Shown: piece after piece, positions 32,258 through 41,147 of the stretch
Layout: the number at the start of each line of letters is the position of its first letter
Position numbering within the stretch: the stretch's first letter is position 1
DNA from: Acidimicrobiales bacterium
Lineage (GTDB): Bacteria > Actinomycetota > Acidimicrobiia > Acidimicrobiales > SZUA-35
Length of the DNA stretch: 64,000 nucleotides
Reading direction: 5' to 3'
Assembly (NCBI GenBank): GCA_020630195.1
Contig: JAHDBV010000018.1
Span: 1-64,000 of the forward strand
Notes under the pieces: model-generated
Databases searched by the model: none
Told to the model about the DNA's origin: nothing
What the model saw: the letters and a program-made list of their open reading frames with translations, nothing else
Program-made: the position numbers and the translations under genes

Positions 32258-33514
32258 TCAGCGCTCGCCGTCGGTCGGGGTGAGGGTGTACCGGATCGGC
32301 AGCGTCTTGTGTCCGCCGACGAACGTCGTCTTCATCGTCGTCGGCTCGGCTGCCAGCTCGATCGTCTCGATCCGGGGAATCACGTGGGAGAACAGGTTCC
32401 GGAGCTCGTTGCGGGCGAGCTGTGCGCCGAGGCAGAAGTGCACGCCGTAGCCGAAGCTCACGTTCCGGTCGGCGTTGGGGCGCTCGATGTCGAAGCGGAG
32501 CGGATCCTCGAAGACCTTCGGGTCGAGGTTGGCGGCCTTGTAGCTCAGGTACAGCCAGTCACCGGCGGCGATCCGCTGGCCACACACCTCGGTGTCGGCC
32601 GTGGCAGTCCGCATGAAGTGGCGCACGGGTGCGGTCCAGCGGATCATCTCCTCGACGGCGTTGTTCACGAGTGACGGGTCGGCCCGGAGCTTGTCGAGCT
32701 GCTCGGGGTTCTCGATCAACGCCCGCATGCCCCCGGCCATCGCCGATGACGTCGTGTCGTGCCCGGCCGTGGCGATGATCACGTAGTAGCCGAGTGTCTC
32801 GAGATCGGGCATGGGGGCATCGTCGATCCGGCCGTTCGCGATCAGGGTGGCGAGATCGTCCGTCGGCTGTTCCCGGCGTTCGGCGGTGAGTCCGGTGAAG
32901 TAGCCGTAGAAGTCCATCAGGACCTCGGCCACGACCTCGGGGGTGAGTTCCTCGCGTTGGAGGTCGGGGTCCTCACCACCGAAGAGCTGTTGGGTGAGCA
33001 TCATCATCCGCTCGTAGTCGCCCTCGGGCAGTCCGAGGATCTTCAGGATCACCTGGAGCGGGTAGGGGAGGGCGATGTCGACGGCGAAGTCGAGTTCGCC
33101 CCCGGCCGACTCGAGCGTCGCGACCGCCTGTTGTGACAGTTCGGTCAGGCGGGCGTCGAGCCGGCGGATCGCGGCCGGCTTGAACCAGTCGTTGGTGAGG
33201 CGTCGGTACTTGCCGTGGTCGGGCGCGTCCATGTGGATCAGCGTCTTGATGTCCATGCCACGCGCCTCGCGTGACTCGATCGTGTTCAGGACGGGCTCCG
33301 GGCCGTTCGTGAACAGCTCCGGCTGCTTCTCGATGTCGAGGACCGCACGATGGTCGATCACGGCCCAGAACGGCTGGAAGCCGTCGCGTTCGATCCGATG
33401 GATGCCGCCACGCTCGTGCAGCGCCACGGCGGTCCGGTTCCAGTCGTTCAGATCCCCCCACCGTTCGTTGTCGGTGAAGATGTCGTCCCGCGTCGGGCTC
33501 CCGACCTCGGCCAT
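32258..33514 (-). CDS. Cytochrome P450 (CYP125/CYP142-like)
   Basis: A 418-residue soluble bacterial P450. HMDAPDHGKYRRLTNDWFKPAAI is the C-helix region, IATAGHDTTSSAMAGG the I-helix oxygen-activating motif, EEMIRWTAPVRHFMRT the ExxR, and FGYGVHFCLGAQLARNE the heme-Cys loop. The pattern resembles actinobacterial sterol and fatty-acid side-chain hydroxylases. GGAGG precedes ATG 33514 by about nine bases. It leads an operon with ADH, SDR, SRPBCC and a luciferase-like enzyme, as expected for stepwise oxidation of a terpenoid or steroid chain. No redox partner is encoded adjacent. Confidence 0.92.
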   Translation of the reverse strand: MAEVGSPTRDDIFTDNERWGDLNDWNRTAVALHERGGIHRIERDGFQPFWAVIDHRAVLDIEKQPELFTNGPEPVLNTIESREARGMDIKTLIHMDAPDHGKYRRLTNDWFKPAAIRRLDARLTELSQQAVATLESAGGELDFAVDIALPYPLQVILKILGLPEGDYERMMMLTQQLFGGEDPDLQREELTPEVVAEVLMDFYGYFTGLTAERREQPTDDLATLIANGRIDDAPMPDLETLGYYVIIATAGHDTTSSAMAGGMRALIENPEQLDKLRADPSLVNNAVEEMIRWTAPVRHFMRTATADTEVCGQRIAAGDWLYLSYKAANLDPKVFEDPLRFDIERPNADRNVSFGYGVHFCLGAQLARNELRNLFSHVIPRIETIELAAEPTTMKTTFVGGHKTLPIRYTLTPTDGER

Positions 33515-33669
33515 GTCCGTTCCTCCCCGGCGAGTGGTCCCGTCGCTCGCCTGCGGCCATCATGGCGGAGCTTCCCGGCCCGGTCGATTCGTCGCCCCGC
33601 GGCCGTCGATCCCGAACGAGGTACGCCGAACGTGACCGATCCCGCCGTCCGCCGCCCGGAGCGGCAGCG

Positions 33670-34440
33670 ATGAGCCGCCTCGCTCACCACCTGGTCGGTC
33701 CGACCGACGCGCCGCCCGTGTTGATGGTGCACGGGTTCCTGTCGAGCCGTCACCAGTGGGACCCGAACGTCGCCGCCCTTTCGGCCGAGCACCGCCTCGT
33801 GCTCGTCGAGTTGCCGGGCCATGGCGACAGCGACGAACCCGGCTCCGACGACGACCTCTCGCCCGATGTCGTGGTGGCCGAGATCGATCGGATCCGGCGG
33901 GAGCTCGGGATCGACCGATGGTGGGTCGTCGGGCAGTCGTTGGGTGCCGCGGTGGTGATCCGGTCCGCACTCGCCCACCCCGACCACACCCGGGGCGTCG
34001 TGTTCACGAACGGGCGTGCGGCCTTCGGACTACCCCGGGGCGACGGCCCCGGCGGCTCACCGATCCCACCCGATCTGAGGTCCGTGCGGGACGTGGCCGT
34101 GCACCCGATCCATGCCCGTCGTCTCGACCCGGAGACGAAGGCGACCCTGGTCCGCCTGGCCGATCGGGTGACGCTGGAGACCGTCTCGTTCGTCGGAGCG
34201 AACCGTCACCGCTGGGCCTGCGTCGACCGGCTCGGTGAGCTCACCATGCCGGTCCGGCTCGTGAACGGCCGGTGGGAGAAACGGTTCCAGCCGTCCATCG
34301 ATCTCGCCCGGGCCGCGCTGCCTCGGCTGGAGGTTGTCGACCTCGACGGTGGCCACGCCATCAATCTCGACCAGCCCGCCGCGTTCGACGCCGCGGTGCT
34401 CGACATCCTGCGACGCCACCCCGACGGAGCCGCCCCGTGA
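33670..34440 (+). CDS. Alpha/beta hydrolase
   Basis: A 256-residue hydrolase. VLMVHGFLSSRHQWDPN is the oxyanion region, ELPGHGDSDEP follows, and VVGQSLGAAVV is the nucleophile elbow with Ser but Gln in place of the usual His. The catalytic His lies in LDGGHAINLDQP. ATG 33670 has GGAG nine bases upstream. GTGA overlap couples it to a CoA-transferase. The 155-base gap to the divergent P450 gene shows no clear palindrome. A thioesterase, lactonase or C-C hydrolase role is possible. Confidence 0.82.
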   Translation: MSRLAHHLVGPTDAPPVLMVHGFLSSRHQWDPNVAALSAEHRLVLVELPGHGDSDEPGSDDDLSPDVVVAEIDRIRRELGIDRWWVVGQSLGAAVVIRSALAHPDHTRGVVFTNGRAAFGLPRGDGPGGSPIPPDLRSVRDVAVHPIHARRLDPETKATLVRLADRVTLETVSFVGANRHRWACVDRLGELTMPVRLVNGRWEKRFQPSIDLARAALPRLEVVDLDGGHAINLDQPAAFDAAVLDILRRHPDGAAP

Positions 34441-35636
34441 CCACGTCCCACGAACCGACGTCGACGGACGGCCCGCTCGCCGGGGTCCGGGTCGTCGATC
34501 TCACCACGATCGTCATGGGCCCGATGGCGACCCGCCTGCTCGGCGACCTCGGCGCGGACGTGATCCGGGTGGAGACCCATGTGCCGGAGCTGATGCGCAA
34601 CTTCGTCCCGCAGCGGTCCGAGGGCATGAGCGGGATCGCGCTCAACCTCCACCGCAACAAGCGCTCCGTCGCGGTCGACCTCAAGACCGACGACGGGCGC
34701 CGGGCCCTCCTGGACATCATCGCCACGGCGGATGTGCTCGTCACCAATCTGCGCCCGGCGGCACTCGAGCGCCTCGATCTCGGCCCGTCCGTCATGCGCT
34801 CGGTCCGCCCCGACCTCGTGCACTGCCAGGCGGTGGGCTTCGGCAGCGACGGCCCGTACGCCGGGCGGGCCGCCTACGACGACGTGATCCAGGCCGTCTC
34901 GGGCCTGGCGTCGATGTTCACCTGGCACGGGGCCGATCCGGCCTACGTACCGACGATCATCGGTGACAAGGTGACCGCGCTCCACATCGCACTCGCGGTG
35001 TGTGCGGCGCTGCATCGGCGAGCGGTGACGGGGCAGGGCGACGACATCGAGGTCCCCATGGCCGAGGTGACCGCCGCGTTCAACCTCGTGGAACACCTGA
35101 ACGGCCACACGTTCGAACCGAAGGAAGAGCCCTTCTCCTACCTGCGGCTCCGCAGCCGGAACCGCAAGCCCCGCCGCACGGCCGACGGTTGGATCTGCCT
35201 GTTGCCCTATTCCGACGCCAACTGGCGTGACTTCTTCACGACCGTCGGCCGCCCCGAACTCGCCGACGACCCCCGCTTCGCCACCGCCAACGACCGGGTG
35301 GCGAACGCCGACGAGGTCTACGGCCACGTCGACACCTACGCACCCACCAAGACGACGGCCGCGTGGATGGCGTTCTGTGCCGAGCACTCGATCCCGTGCA
35401 TGCCGATCACCGACCTGCGTGCGCTCGACGACGACGAACACTTCGCCGCCGTCGGGCTGCTCGAGCTCGACGACCACCCGACCGAGGGGGCCTATCGGGT
35501 CATCCGCGATCCGGTCCGGTTCGCGTCGGCCGACGATCGCACGATCCGCCGCCATGCCCCCCGCATCGGGCAGCACAACCTCGAGGTCCTGCGTGAGATC
35601 GGCTGGACCGACGACGACATCGCCGCCCTCGGCTGA
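34437..35636 (+). CDS. Class III CoA-transferase (CaiB/BaiF family)
   Basis: A 399-residue CoA-transferase. PLAGVRVVDLTTIVMGPMATRLLGDLGADVIRVE is the canonical start, NLHRNKRSVAVDLKTDDGR and the catalytic-Asp region GRAAYDDVIQAVSGL follow, and DDIEVPMAEVTAAFNLVEHL is the domain-swap loop. It overlaps the hydrolase stop by 4 bases. It differs from the CaiB at 13154 (family members, not duplicates). With the downstream BadH-like SDR and enoyl-CoA hydratase it could activate an alicyclic or branched acid, although those genes lie on the other strand. Confidence 0.9.
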   Translation: MTTSHEPTSTDGPLAGVRVVDLTTIVMGPMATRLLGDLGADVIRVETHVPELMRNFVPQRSEGMSGIALNLHRNKRSVAVDLKTDDGRRALLDIIATADVLVTNLRPAALERLDLGPSVMRSVRPDLVHCQAVGFGSDGPYAGRAAYDDVIQAVSGLASMFTWHGADPAYVPTIIGDKVTALHIALAVCAALHRRAVTGQGDDIEVPMAEVTAAFNLVEHLNGHTFEPKEEPFSYLRLRSRNRKPRRTADGWICLLPYSDANWRDFFTTVGRPELADDPRFATANDRVANADEVYGHVDTYAPTKTTAAWMAFCAEHSIPCMPITDLRALDDDEHFAAVGLLELDDHPTEGAYRVIRDPVRFASADDRTIRRHAPRIGQHNLEVLREIGWTDDDIAALG

Positions 35637-35645
35637 GCGGGCCGG

Positions 35646-36419
35646 TCAGGCCATCGTCAGGCCGCCGGAGACCGAGAGCGTCTGGCCGGTCGTGAAGCCC
35701 GCCTCCTCGGAGCAGAAGTAGACGACGGCCGCCGCGATCTCCTCGGGCTGGCCGATGCGCTTCATCGGCACGGCACGCGCCATCGCGCCGATCACCTTCT
35801 CCCCGTTGTCGGAAGCGGCGACGATGCCGTCGAGCAACGGCGTGTCGGTCGGGCCGGGACACACGACGTTGGCGGTGACGCCGGTGCGGGCGGCCTCCCG
35901 GGCGATCGTCTTCGTGAACGAGATCACCCCGCCCTTGGCGCCGGCGTAGACGGCCTCGAGTGACGAACCCACCCGAGCCGCGTCGGAGCTGATGTTCACG
36001 ATCCGTCCCCACCCGCGTTCGGCCATGCCGGGGAGACAGCGGTGCACCGTGCGAAGCGTGCCCTTCAGGTTGATGTCGATGACCCGGTCCCAGAAGTCCT
36101 CGTCGGTGTCGCCGAAGGGCTTCAGCTCGTCCCACCCGGCGCAGTTCACGACGATGTCGACGGGGCCGAGGGCGGCCTCGATGTCGTCCACCGCGGTGGA
36201 GATCGACGTCGGGCGGGTCACGTCGAGGGTGACGGCCAGCGCTCGGCCGCCCGCCGCCGAGATCCGCTCGGCGGTGGCGACGGCGCCCGCGGTGTCGAGA
36301 TCGGCCGGTGCGACGGCATGGCCGGCGTCGGCGAGGGCGACCGAGATCGCCCGGCCGATCCCGGAGCCGCCCCCGGTGACCATGGCCGTCCGACCGGTCG
36401 TCGGCGTGGGGGCGCTCAT
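35646..36419 (-). CDS. SDR, 2-hydroxycyclohexanecarboxyl-CoA dehydrogenase (BadH)-like
   Basis: A 257-residue SDR. AMVTGGGSGIGRAI is the cofactor motif and DLD after strand 2 suggests NAD. NISSDAARVG...YAGAKGG holds the catalytic Ser, Tyr and Lys, and FTTGQTLSVSGGLTMA is the closing motif. DTDEDFWDRVIDINLKG and the VGSSLEAVYAGAKGGVISFTKT stretch look closest to BadH-type enzymes of cyclohexanecarboxyl-CoA oxidation, but 3-oxoacyl reductases are close relatives. It overlaps the luciferase-like gene by 4 bases on the same strand, so the two form an operon. Confidence 0.85.
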   Translation of the reverse strand: MSAPTPTTGRTAMVTGGGSGIGRAISVALADAGHAVAPADLDTAGAVATAERISAAGGRALAVTLDVTRPTSISTAVDDIEAALGPVDIVVNCAGWDELKPFGDTDEDFWDRVIDINLKGTLRTVHRCLPGMAERGWGRIVNISSDAARVGSSLEAVYAGAKGGVISFTKTIAREAARTGVTANVVCPGPTDTPLLDGIVAASDNGEKVIGAMARAVPMKRIGQPEEIAAAVVYFCSEEAGFTTGQTLSVSGGLTMA

Positions 36420-37444
36420 CCGGCCCGGACCGCCCGTGCGACCTCGGACCATCGGCCGAGATGATCGGCGTCGGCTCGCATCTGTCGTTCGCCGAGATAC
36501 ATCACGACCCGGCTCGCGGTGTCGCCGTAGCGCTCGAGCAGCGTGTCGGCGAGATCGTCCCAACCCGCCACGACGGCGTAGTGGTCGAGCATCTCGTCGG
36601 TGATCTCGTCGCCGAGGGTGTCGAGTTCGCCGGCCTTCATCTTGGCCCGGATGCGATCGGTCGTGCCCTCGAAGCCGAGGTCGTCGAACTGGAATCGGTA
36701 GTTGGGGGTCGAGCCGTAGAAGGCGATCTGGCGTTTGGCGGTGGCGACGTAGGCGGCCCGCTCCTCCGGTGTGTCACCCGGGCACGCGAACACCGGGATG
36801 ATCAGATCGATCTCGCCGGGGTCGCGGCCGGATCGGGCGGCGCCCTCGGCCACGGCCGGAGCGAGCCGGTGTTCGAGGTAGTGCATGGAGTGGAGGGGGT
36901 GGACGTGCACACCGTCGGCGACCTCGCCGGCCACCCGGCTCATGATCGGGCCGACCGCGGAGATGTCGACCTTCATCTCGTGGTCGTGGGCCCGGGGCGC
37001 CCAGTCGGGTGGCAGCAGGCTGAGCTGGTGGAACTCGCCGTCGTGGGACAGCCGTTCCTCGCGGTTGAACGCCCGCCAACATGCCTTCACGGCCTCGACG
37101 TAGTCCTTGAGGCGGGCGGCGGGGCGGTCGAACTCGGAGCCGTAGCGGCGCTCCACGTGTGCCTTCACCTGGCTGCCGAGTCCGAGGCGGAAGCGCCCAC
37201 CGGTGTTCTCGGCGAGCTCGTAGGCCACCGCGGCGGAGACCATCGGGCTCCTGGGGAAGGCCACGGCGATGCCGGTGGTGAAGTACAGCTCCGGTGCGGC
37301 CAGCGACGCCGCGGCGATCTGCATCCAGGGGACCTGTGAGGTCTCGGTGTAGAGCATGCCGGAGAACCCGGCGCCGTCGAGGAGGCGGGCCAGTTCGGCC
37401 GACTCGGCCCACGTGGAGCCACCCGTCATGAGATCGATGTCCAT
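36416..37444 (-). CDS. Luciferase-like (F420-dependent type) oxidoreductase
   Basis: A 342-residue luciferase-like oxidoreductase. It begins MDIDLMTGGSTWAESAELARLLDGAGFSGMLYTET. YFTTGIAVAFPRSPMVSAAVAYELAENTGGRFRLGLGSQVKAHVERRYG is characteristic of the F420-dependent subfamily common in mycobacteria, as is HVHPLHSMHYLEH. ATG 37444 is preceded by TAGGTT with a 7-base gap, a probable leaderless promoter. It is translationally coupled to the SDR gene downstream. It is only distantly similar to the luciferase-like protein at 28648. Confidence 0.87.
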   Translation of the reverse strand: MDIDLMTGGSTWAESAELARLLDGAGFSGMLYTETSQVPWMQIAAASLAAPELYFTTGIAVAFPRSPMVSAAVAYELAENTGGRFRLGLGSQVKAHVERRYGSEFDRPAARLKDYVEAVKACWRAFNREERLSHDGEFHQLSLLPPDWAPRAHDHEMKVDISAVGPIMSRVAGEVADGVHVHPLHSMHYLEHRLAPAVAEGAARSGRDPGEIDLIIPVFACPGDTPEERAAYVATAKRQIAFYGSTPNYRFQFDDLGFEGTTDRIRAKMKAGELDTLGDEITDEMLDHYAVVAGWDDLADTLLERYGDTASRVVMYLGERQMRADADHLGRWSEVARAVRAG

Positions 37445-37451
37445 GACGGCG

Positions 37452-37457
37452 AACCTA
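37452..37457 (-). promoter_or_regulatory. Putative -10 element (TAGGTT), leaderless start at 37444
   Basis: TAGGTT on the minus strand lies seven bases before ATG 37444, in the 63-base gap after the enoyl-CoA hydratase gene. It should drive the luciferase-like/SDR pair. Confidence 0.4.
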
Positions 37458-37507
37458 GTGGTGGCGGGGTTCGCGTTTCCCGTCCACCGATCGGCGTCGG
37501 TCGGTGC

Positions 37508-38341
37508 TCACTCGCTCGTGGGGTTGCCGGAGAAGTCGGGTGCCCGCTTCTCCCGGTGCGAGGCGAGACCTTCGGCGGCGTCGGGGCCCATGAAGCCGAT
37601 CATCTCGTAGGCGAGGGAGGCGTCGAAGGCCGGCTCGAGCAGCTTGTAGCCGTAGTTCAGGGTCCGCTTGGTCCACCGGATGGCCTGCTGCGCCCCGTTC
37701 GACAGATCGACGGCCACCGACATCGCCTCGGCCATGACGGCCTCCGGGCCGTCGCTGTCGTCGACACACAACGACACCAGACCGATGCGCTCGGCCTCCT
37801 CGCCCGACAGGTCACGACACGTCAGGAGGTAGTACTTCGCCTTGGCCATCCCGCACAGCATCGGCCAGCAGATCGCGGCGTGATCGCCGGCCGCCACGCC
37901 GAGGCGGGTGTGGCCGTCGATGATCCGGGTCTTCGCTCCCACCACCGAGATGTCGGCCAGGAGTCCGGCCACGAGCCCGGCGCCGACCGCCGGGCCCCAC
38001 ATCGCGGACACGATCGGCTTCGAGCAGTTGATGACGTTGAGCACGATGTCGCGGGCTTCGCGGATCGTCTTCAGCATCTCGCCGTGGTCGGCCATGATCC
38101 CGTCGATCAGATCGAAGCTCCCGCCGGAGGAGAAGCCCTTGCCGGCGCCGGCCAGCAGTGCCACCCGCACCTCCGGGTCACGGTCGATCGTGAGCCACAC
38201 GTCCGCGATCTCGCGGTGCTTGTCGGCGTCGACGGAGTTGAGGCCGGGCCCTTCGAGAGTGATCTGCAGGACCCCGTCGGCGGGGTTGGTGAACGTGAGG
38301 CTCGGAAACGCGGTGCTGTAGCGGCTGATCATGTCGGACAT
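37508..38341 (-). CDS. Enoyl-CoA hydratase/isomerase family protein
   Basis: A 277-residue crotonase-fold protein. The CoA-binding oxyanion segments are [18 protein letters not shown] and [32 protein letters not shown]. The [32 protein letters not shown] region follows. The first catalytic Glu of hydratases (GNAF-E-type position) is not obvious, and Asp/His (GDHAA) sits near the second, so isomerase, hydrolase or lyase chemistry is possible. GAGGAG six bases upstream supports ATG 38341. It is on the same strand as, but 63 bases upstream of, the luciferase-like gene. Confidence 0.85.
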   Translation of the reverse strand: MSDMISRYSTAFPSLTFTNPADGVLQITLEGPGLNSVDADKHREIADVWLTIDRDPEVRVALLAGAGKGFSSGGSFDLIDGIMADHGEMLKTIREARDIVLNVINCSKPIVSAMWGPAVGAGLVAGLLADISVVGAKTRIIDGHTRLGVAAGDHAAICWPMLCGMAKAKYYLLTCRDLSGEEAERIGLVSLCVDDSDGPEAVMAEAMSVAVDLSNGAQQAIRWTKRTLNYGYKLLEPAFDASLAYEMIGFMGPDAAEGLASHREKRAPDFSGNPTSE

Positions 38342-38411
38342 CGGGGCTCCTCGGCTCGGGTGGGCTCACCCTCGCGCCGTCGGGCCCCCGTCGTCCAAGA
38401 GACCCGGCTCC

Positions 38412-39476
38412 TCAGCCCTTCACGAGGAACTCGTGGGGCGTGATGGCCCGCCACAACACTCCGGCCGGATGGTGTGGCTGGGCGTCGGGCTGGGTCGTGC
38501 CGGTGCGATCGGTCGCCCGGGTCTCGATCACGTGGCGCCCGGGGTGCAGCACGACATCGACGACGAACGGGGTCCAACCCCACGGGCCGGCGGGGTCACC
38601 GAGGTCGGCCGGGCGCCATGGCGCACCGTCGACCCGCCAGTCGACCGCGTCGATCGGGCCGGCACCCGAGCGGGCGATGCCCTCGAGACGATGCCGCCCC
38701 GCGATGAGGCGCTGGGGGCGTGCGACCGCGAGATGACTCCGCACCGGCGAGGTGGTGATCGGTCCACTCGGCCGACCCGACCCGTCTCGATGCACGTAGT
38801 ACTCGTCGGCCCGGAACGAGCCGAGCCAGCGGTCGTCGAGGTCGATCCGGTCGAGCCACTTGATCGAGTAGGCACCGACCCAGCCGGGCACGAGGAGGCG
38901 TGCCGGTGCGCCATGTGCCCGGGGGAGCGGGTCGCCGTTCATGGCCAGCGCCACGATCGTGTCGGGGTGCCAGGCCTTCGTGCCCGGCAGGCACATGCGG
39001 ATCGGTTCGCCTTCGGCGTTGTCACGGTCCGCGCCGGTGGCCGCCACGAACGCCGACGACCCGTCGATGCCAGCGAGACGCACCACGTCGGCCAGGCTCG
39101 GGCCGCTCCAGGCGGCGGAGCCGAGCGCGCCGAGGGTCCATGCCGTGTTCTTCGGATCGTCGAGGCCCACGTCGAGCCCGGCGACCTCGCCGAAGAGCCG
39201 GCGTCCGTTGCCGGCACATTCGAGCCAGGCCGTGAGGTGGTGCTGCGGGAGCTCCTCCAGCGCCTCGCGATCGAGCACGACCCGGGTGTGCGAACGATGG
39301 TCGACGACGGTCAGGGGGCCGATCGTGTGGGACCCGGGTGCATCGCCCGCGTTGCAGACGAAGAACCGCTCCTGCGGTGTCCGGGGATCGGGTCCGATCG
39401 GGGCGACGGGTTCGAGGCTCGACGTGTGCTCGACGAAGCCGTCGGTCGGCTTGCCGTGGTGCCAGCTCGACCGCAT
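38412..39476 (-). CDS. Sulfite-oxidase-family molybdopterin oxidoreductase
   Basis: A 354-residue enzyme. The Mo-ligating Cys is in LTAWLECAGNGRRLF, GSAAWSGPSLADVVRLAGI is the next pterin-contact motif, and AHGAPARLLVPGWVGAYSIKWLDRI is the family's closing signature. The C-terminal 110 residues form the Ig-like dimerisation domain (VDWRVDGAPWRPADLGD). No signal peptide or TAT motif is visible, so it should be cytoplasmic, unlike periplasmic sulfite dehydrogenases. It is the last gene after two amidotransferase-fold genes, gap 10 bases. The substrate may be sulfite or an organic S/N-oxide. Confidence 0.9.
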   Translation of the reverse strand: MRSSWHHGKPTDGFVEHTSSLEPVAPIGPDPRTPQERFFVCNAGDAPGSHTIGPLTVVDHRSHTRVVLDREALEELPQHHLTAWLECAGNGRRLFGEVAGLDVGLDDPKNTAWTLGALGSAAWSGPSLADVVRLAGIDGSSAFVAATGADRDNAEGEPIRMCLPGTKAWHPDTIVALAMNGDPLPRAHGAPARLLVPGWVGAYSIKWLDRIDLDDRWLGSFRADEYYVHRDGSGRPSGPITTSPVRSHLAVARPQRLIAGRHRLEGIARSGAGPIDAVDWRVDGAPWRPADLGDPAGPWGWTPFVVDVVLHPGRHVIETRATDRTGTTQPDAQPHHPAGVLWRAITPHEFLVKG

Positions 39477-39486
39477 CGGCGCCGTC

Positions 39487-40203
39487 TCAGCCCGCCGCCA
39501 TCCGGGCCCGGGCCGCCTCGATGAGCCAACCGAACACCGGGTCGGTGTCGCGGGTCTCGAGCATCTCGGGGTGCCATTGCACCGCGAGCATCGGCAGGGT
39601 GTCGTGCTCGAGCGCTTCGATCACGCCCTCCGCCGTGGCCAGGACACGGAGATCTCCGCCGAGTTCGTCGACGGTCTGGTGGTGCAGCGAGTTGACCTGG
39701 CGGCCGGGTTCGTAGAGGCGGGCGAGCGTCGAGTCGGGCGTGATCTCGAGCCGGTGGGCCATGGTGCGGACCGGATCGGAGAACAAGGCGTGTTCGGGCA
39801 CGTGTTGATGGAGCGTCCCGCCGAAGGCGACGTTGATCATCTGGAGCCCCCGACAGATGCCGAGCACCGGGAGTTCGGTCGATGCGGCCACGTCGAGCAA
39901 GCCGAGCTCGAACTCGTCGCGGATGGCCTCGGGCGGGAACTCGTCGGTCTCGGGCTCGTGTCCGTAGTGCTCCGGGCCGATGTCGGCGCCGCCGGTGAGC
40001 AGGACGCCGTCGAGGTGGTCCACGTAGTCGGCGGGGTCACCGTCGACGGGCAGGTACACCGGCAGGCCCCCGGCCGCCCGGACACCGCGTCCGTAGTCGA
40101 CGTAGAACCAGTCGCCCTCGAGGTGGCCGAGGATCTCGAACATGCCGGTGAACTCGGCGGCCCGCTTGCGGCGGCCCGTGATGCCGATCAGGGGTGCGGT
40201 CAT
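39487..40203 (-). CDS. Gamma-glutamyl amide hydrolase (peptidase C26, PuuD-like)
   Basis: A 238-residue class I glutamine-amidotransferase-fold hydrolase. PLIGITGRRKR opens it, VLLTGGADIGPEHYG and GICRGLQMINVAFGGTLHQ hold the nucleophile Cys, and VQWHPE the catalytic His. This is the family of PuuD, which frees the amine-derived product from gamma-glutamyl intermediates. ATGA overlap couples it to the second amidotransferase upstream. With the glutamine-synthetase-like ligase at 46893 across the shared operator it would form a make-and-break gamma-glutamyl cycle. The exact substrate is unknown. Confidence 0.88.
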   Translation of the reverse strand: MTAPLIGITGRRKRAAEFTGMFEILGHLEGDWFYVDYGRGVRAAGGLPVYLPVDGDPADYVDHLDGVLLTGGADIGPEHYGHEPETDEFPPEAIRDEFELGLLDVAASTELPVLGICRGLQMINVAFGGTLHQHVPEHALFSDPVRTMAHRLEITPDSTLARLYEPGRQVNSLHHQTVDELGGDLRVLATAEGVIEALEHDTLPMLAVQWHPEMLETRDTDPVFGWLIEAARARMAAG

Positions 40204-40952
40204 ACGGGCTCCTCCCGCGGGTGTTCGGCGAGTCCACTGCGCTCGAGGAACCAGTCGACGAGGGCGTGGCACTGTTCGGTGTTGCGGTCGTCGTGGGCGG
40301 CGATCTCGGCGAGCAGGGCCTCGGGGTCGACGCCGACCCCGTCCAGATACTCGGCATCGGCGCCGCCGAGCCAGACCGACACGTGCTCGTGGTCGATCTC
40401 GGGGTGGAACTGGGTCCCGACCATGCGGCCGAGCGTGAACAGCTGCGGGCCGACCGGTGTGGTGGCGAGCAGCTCCGCTCCGGGCGGCGGTGTGAACCGG
40501 TCGTGATGCCATTCCATCCACGGTCCGGGGCCGACCGGGTTGTCGACGCCGGGCGCCGGGGTGATCGATCGCCAACCGACCTCGACCTCGGGCGACTCCT
40601 CGACCGCGCCACCGAGGGCGTCGGCGATGAGTTGGCCACCGAAGCACACGCCGAGGATCGGCTGATCCCGCTCCGCGGCGTCACGGATCCGATCGAGCTC
40701 GTCATGGACCCAGCTGTCGATCTCGTCCTTGCGGGTGAGGGATCGGATCGATCCCATGATCGCCACGAGCTCGAATGCCGCGAAGTCGGGGAAGGGTGTC
40801 GCCTCGTTCGGTGCGGCGACGTCGGGTGTCACGACATGGGTGACGACCTCGAACCCGCGCTGGCGGAGCCGCACACTCACCTGGCCGCCCGGACCGTCGG
40901 GTTCGTGGGCGATCACGAGGGCTCGGCGTGGGGTGACGGGGTCGGCTCGCAT
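40200..40952 (-). CDS. Class I glutamine amidotransferase-like protein
   Basis: A 250-residue stand-alone amidotransferase-fold protein of the GMP-synthase glutaminase-like group. VCFGGQLIADALGG carries the nucleophile Cys and VGTQFHPEID the His. The N-terminus RALVIAHEPDGPGGQVSVRLRQRGFEV is typical. ATG 40952 is preceded by a TAGCAT -10 at 8 bases. It resembles the amidotransferase partner (TdnT/AtdA2 group) of aniline catabolic clusters in type, but that is inference. It is divergent from the ABC importer operon over a shared 18-bp operator. Confidence 0.85.
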   Translation of the reverse strand: MRADPVTPRRALVIAHEPDGPGGQVSVRLRQRGFEVVTHVVTPDVAAPNEATPFPDFAAFELVAIMGSIRSLTRKDEIDSWVHDELDRIRDAAERDQPILGVCFGGQLIADALGGAVEESPEVEVGWRSITPAPGVDNPVGPGPWMEWHHDRFTPPPGAELLATTPVGPQLFTLGRMVGTQFHPEIDHEHVSVWLGGADAEYLDGVGVDPEALLAEIAAHDDRNTEQCHALVDWFLERSGLAEHPREEPV

Positions 40953-40960
40953 CGGTCCCG

Positions 40961-40990
40961 ATGCTACGGGTGTGTGAACCGGGCGGCGAA
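40961..40990 (-). promoter_or_regulatory. Putative promoter of the amidotransferase operon
   Basis: On the minus strand TAGCAT (40961-40966) is 8 bases before ATG 40952, with TTCGCC (40985-40990) 18 bases further upstream as a -35. The palindromic operator at 40991 abuts the -35, a position where a bound repressor would block RNA polymerase. Confidence 0.4.
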
Positions 40991-41008
40991 TCGTTCGCTA
41001 CCGAACGA
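40991..41008. promoter_or_regulatory. Palindromic operator, copy 3 (one mismatch)
   Basis: TCGTTCGCTACCGAACGA differs at one central base from the perfect copies at 60246 and 60864. It lies between divergent genes starting at 40952 and 41148. A possible plus-strand -10 (TCTACT, 41016-41021) lies eight bases downstream, with TTCGCT inside the operator as -35 (16-base spacer). The site therefore could repress both directions. The MarR protein at 60306 is the likely ligand. Confidence 0.65.
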
Positions 41009-41147
41009 CCGGTGGTCTACTGTCCCGGTCGACCGGTGAGAACGGTCACATCCGCCGGTGTCCGGACCTCCGGGGCCGACACCTCGGCGGGTGGTTCGAC
41101 AGGACGCTCCGCCCCGGCCGGGCGGGCGTTCCGAAGGGGGTAACACA

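Noticed and set aside
33610-33650. CGAACG direct repeats between the P450 and hydrolase genes as a further MarR operator
   Set aside because: The repeats are in the same orientation with the wrong spacing and lack the central GTAC.
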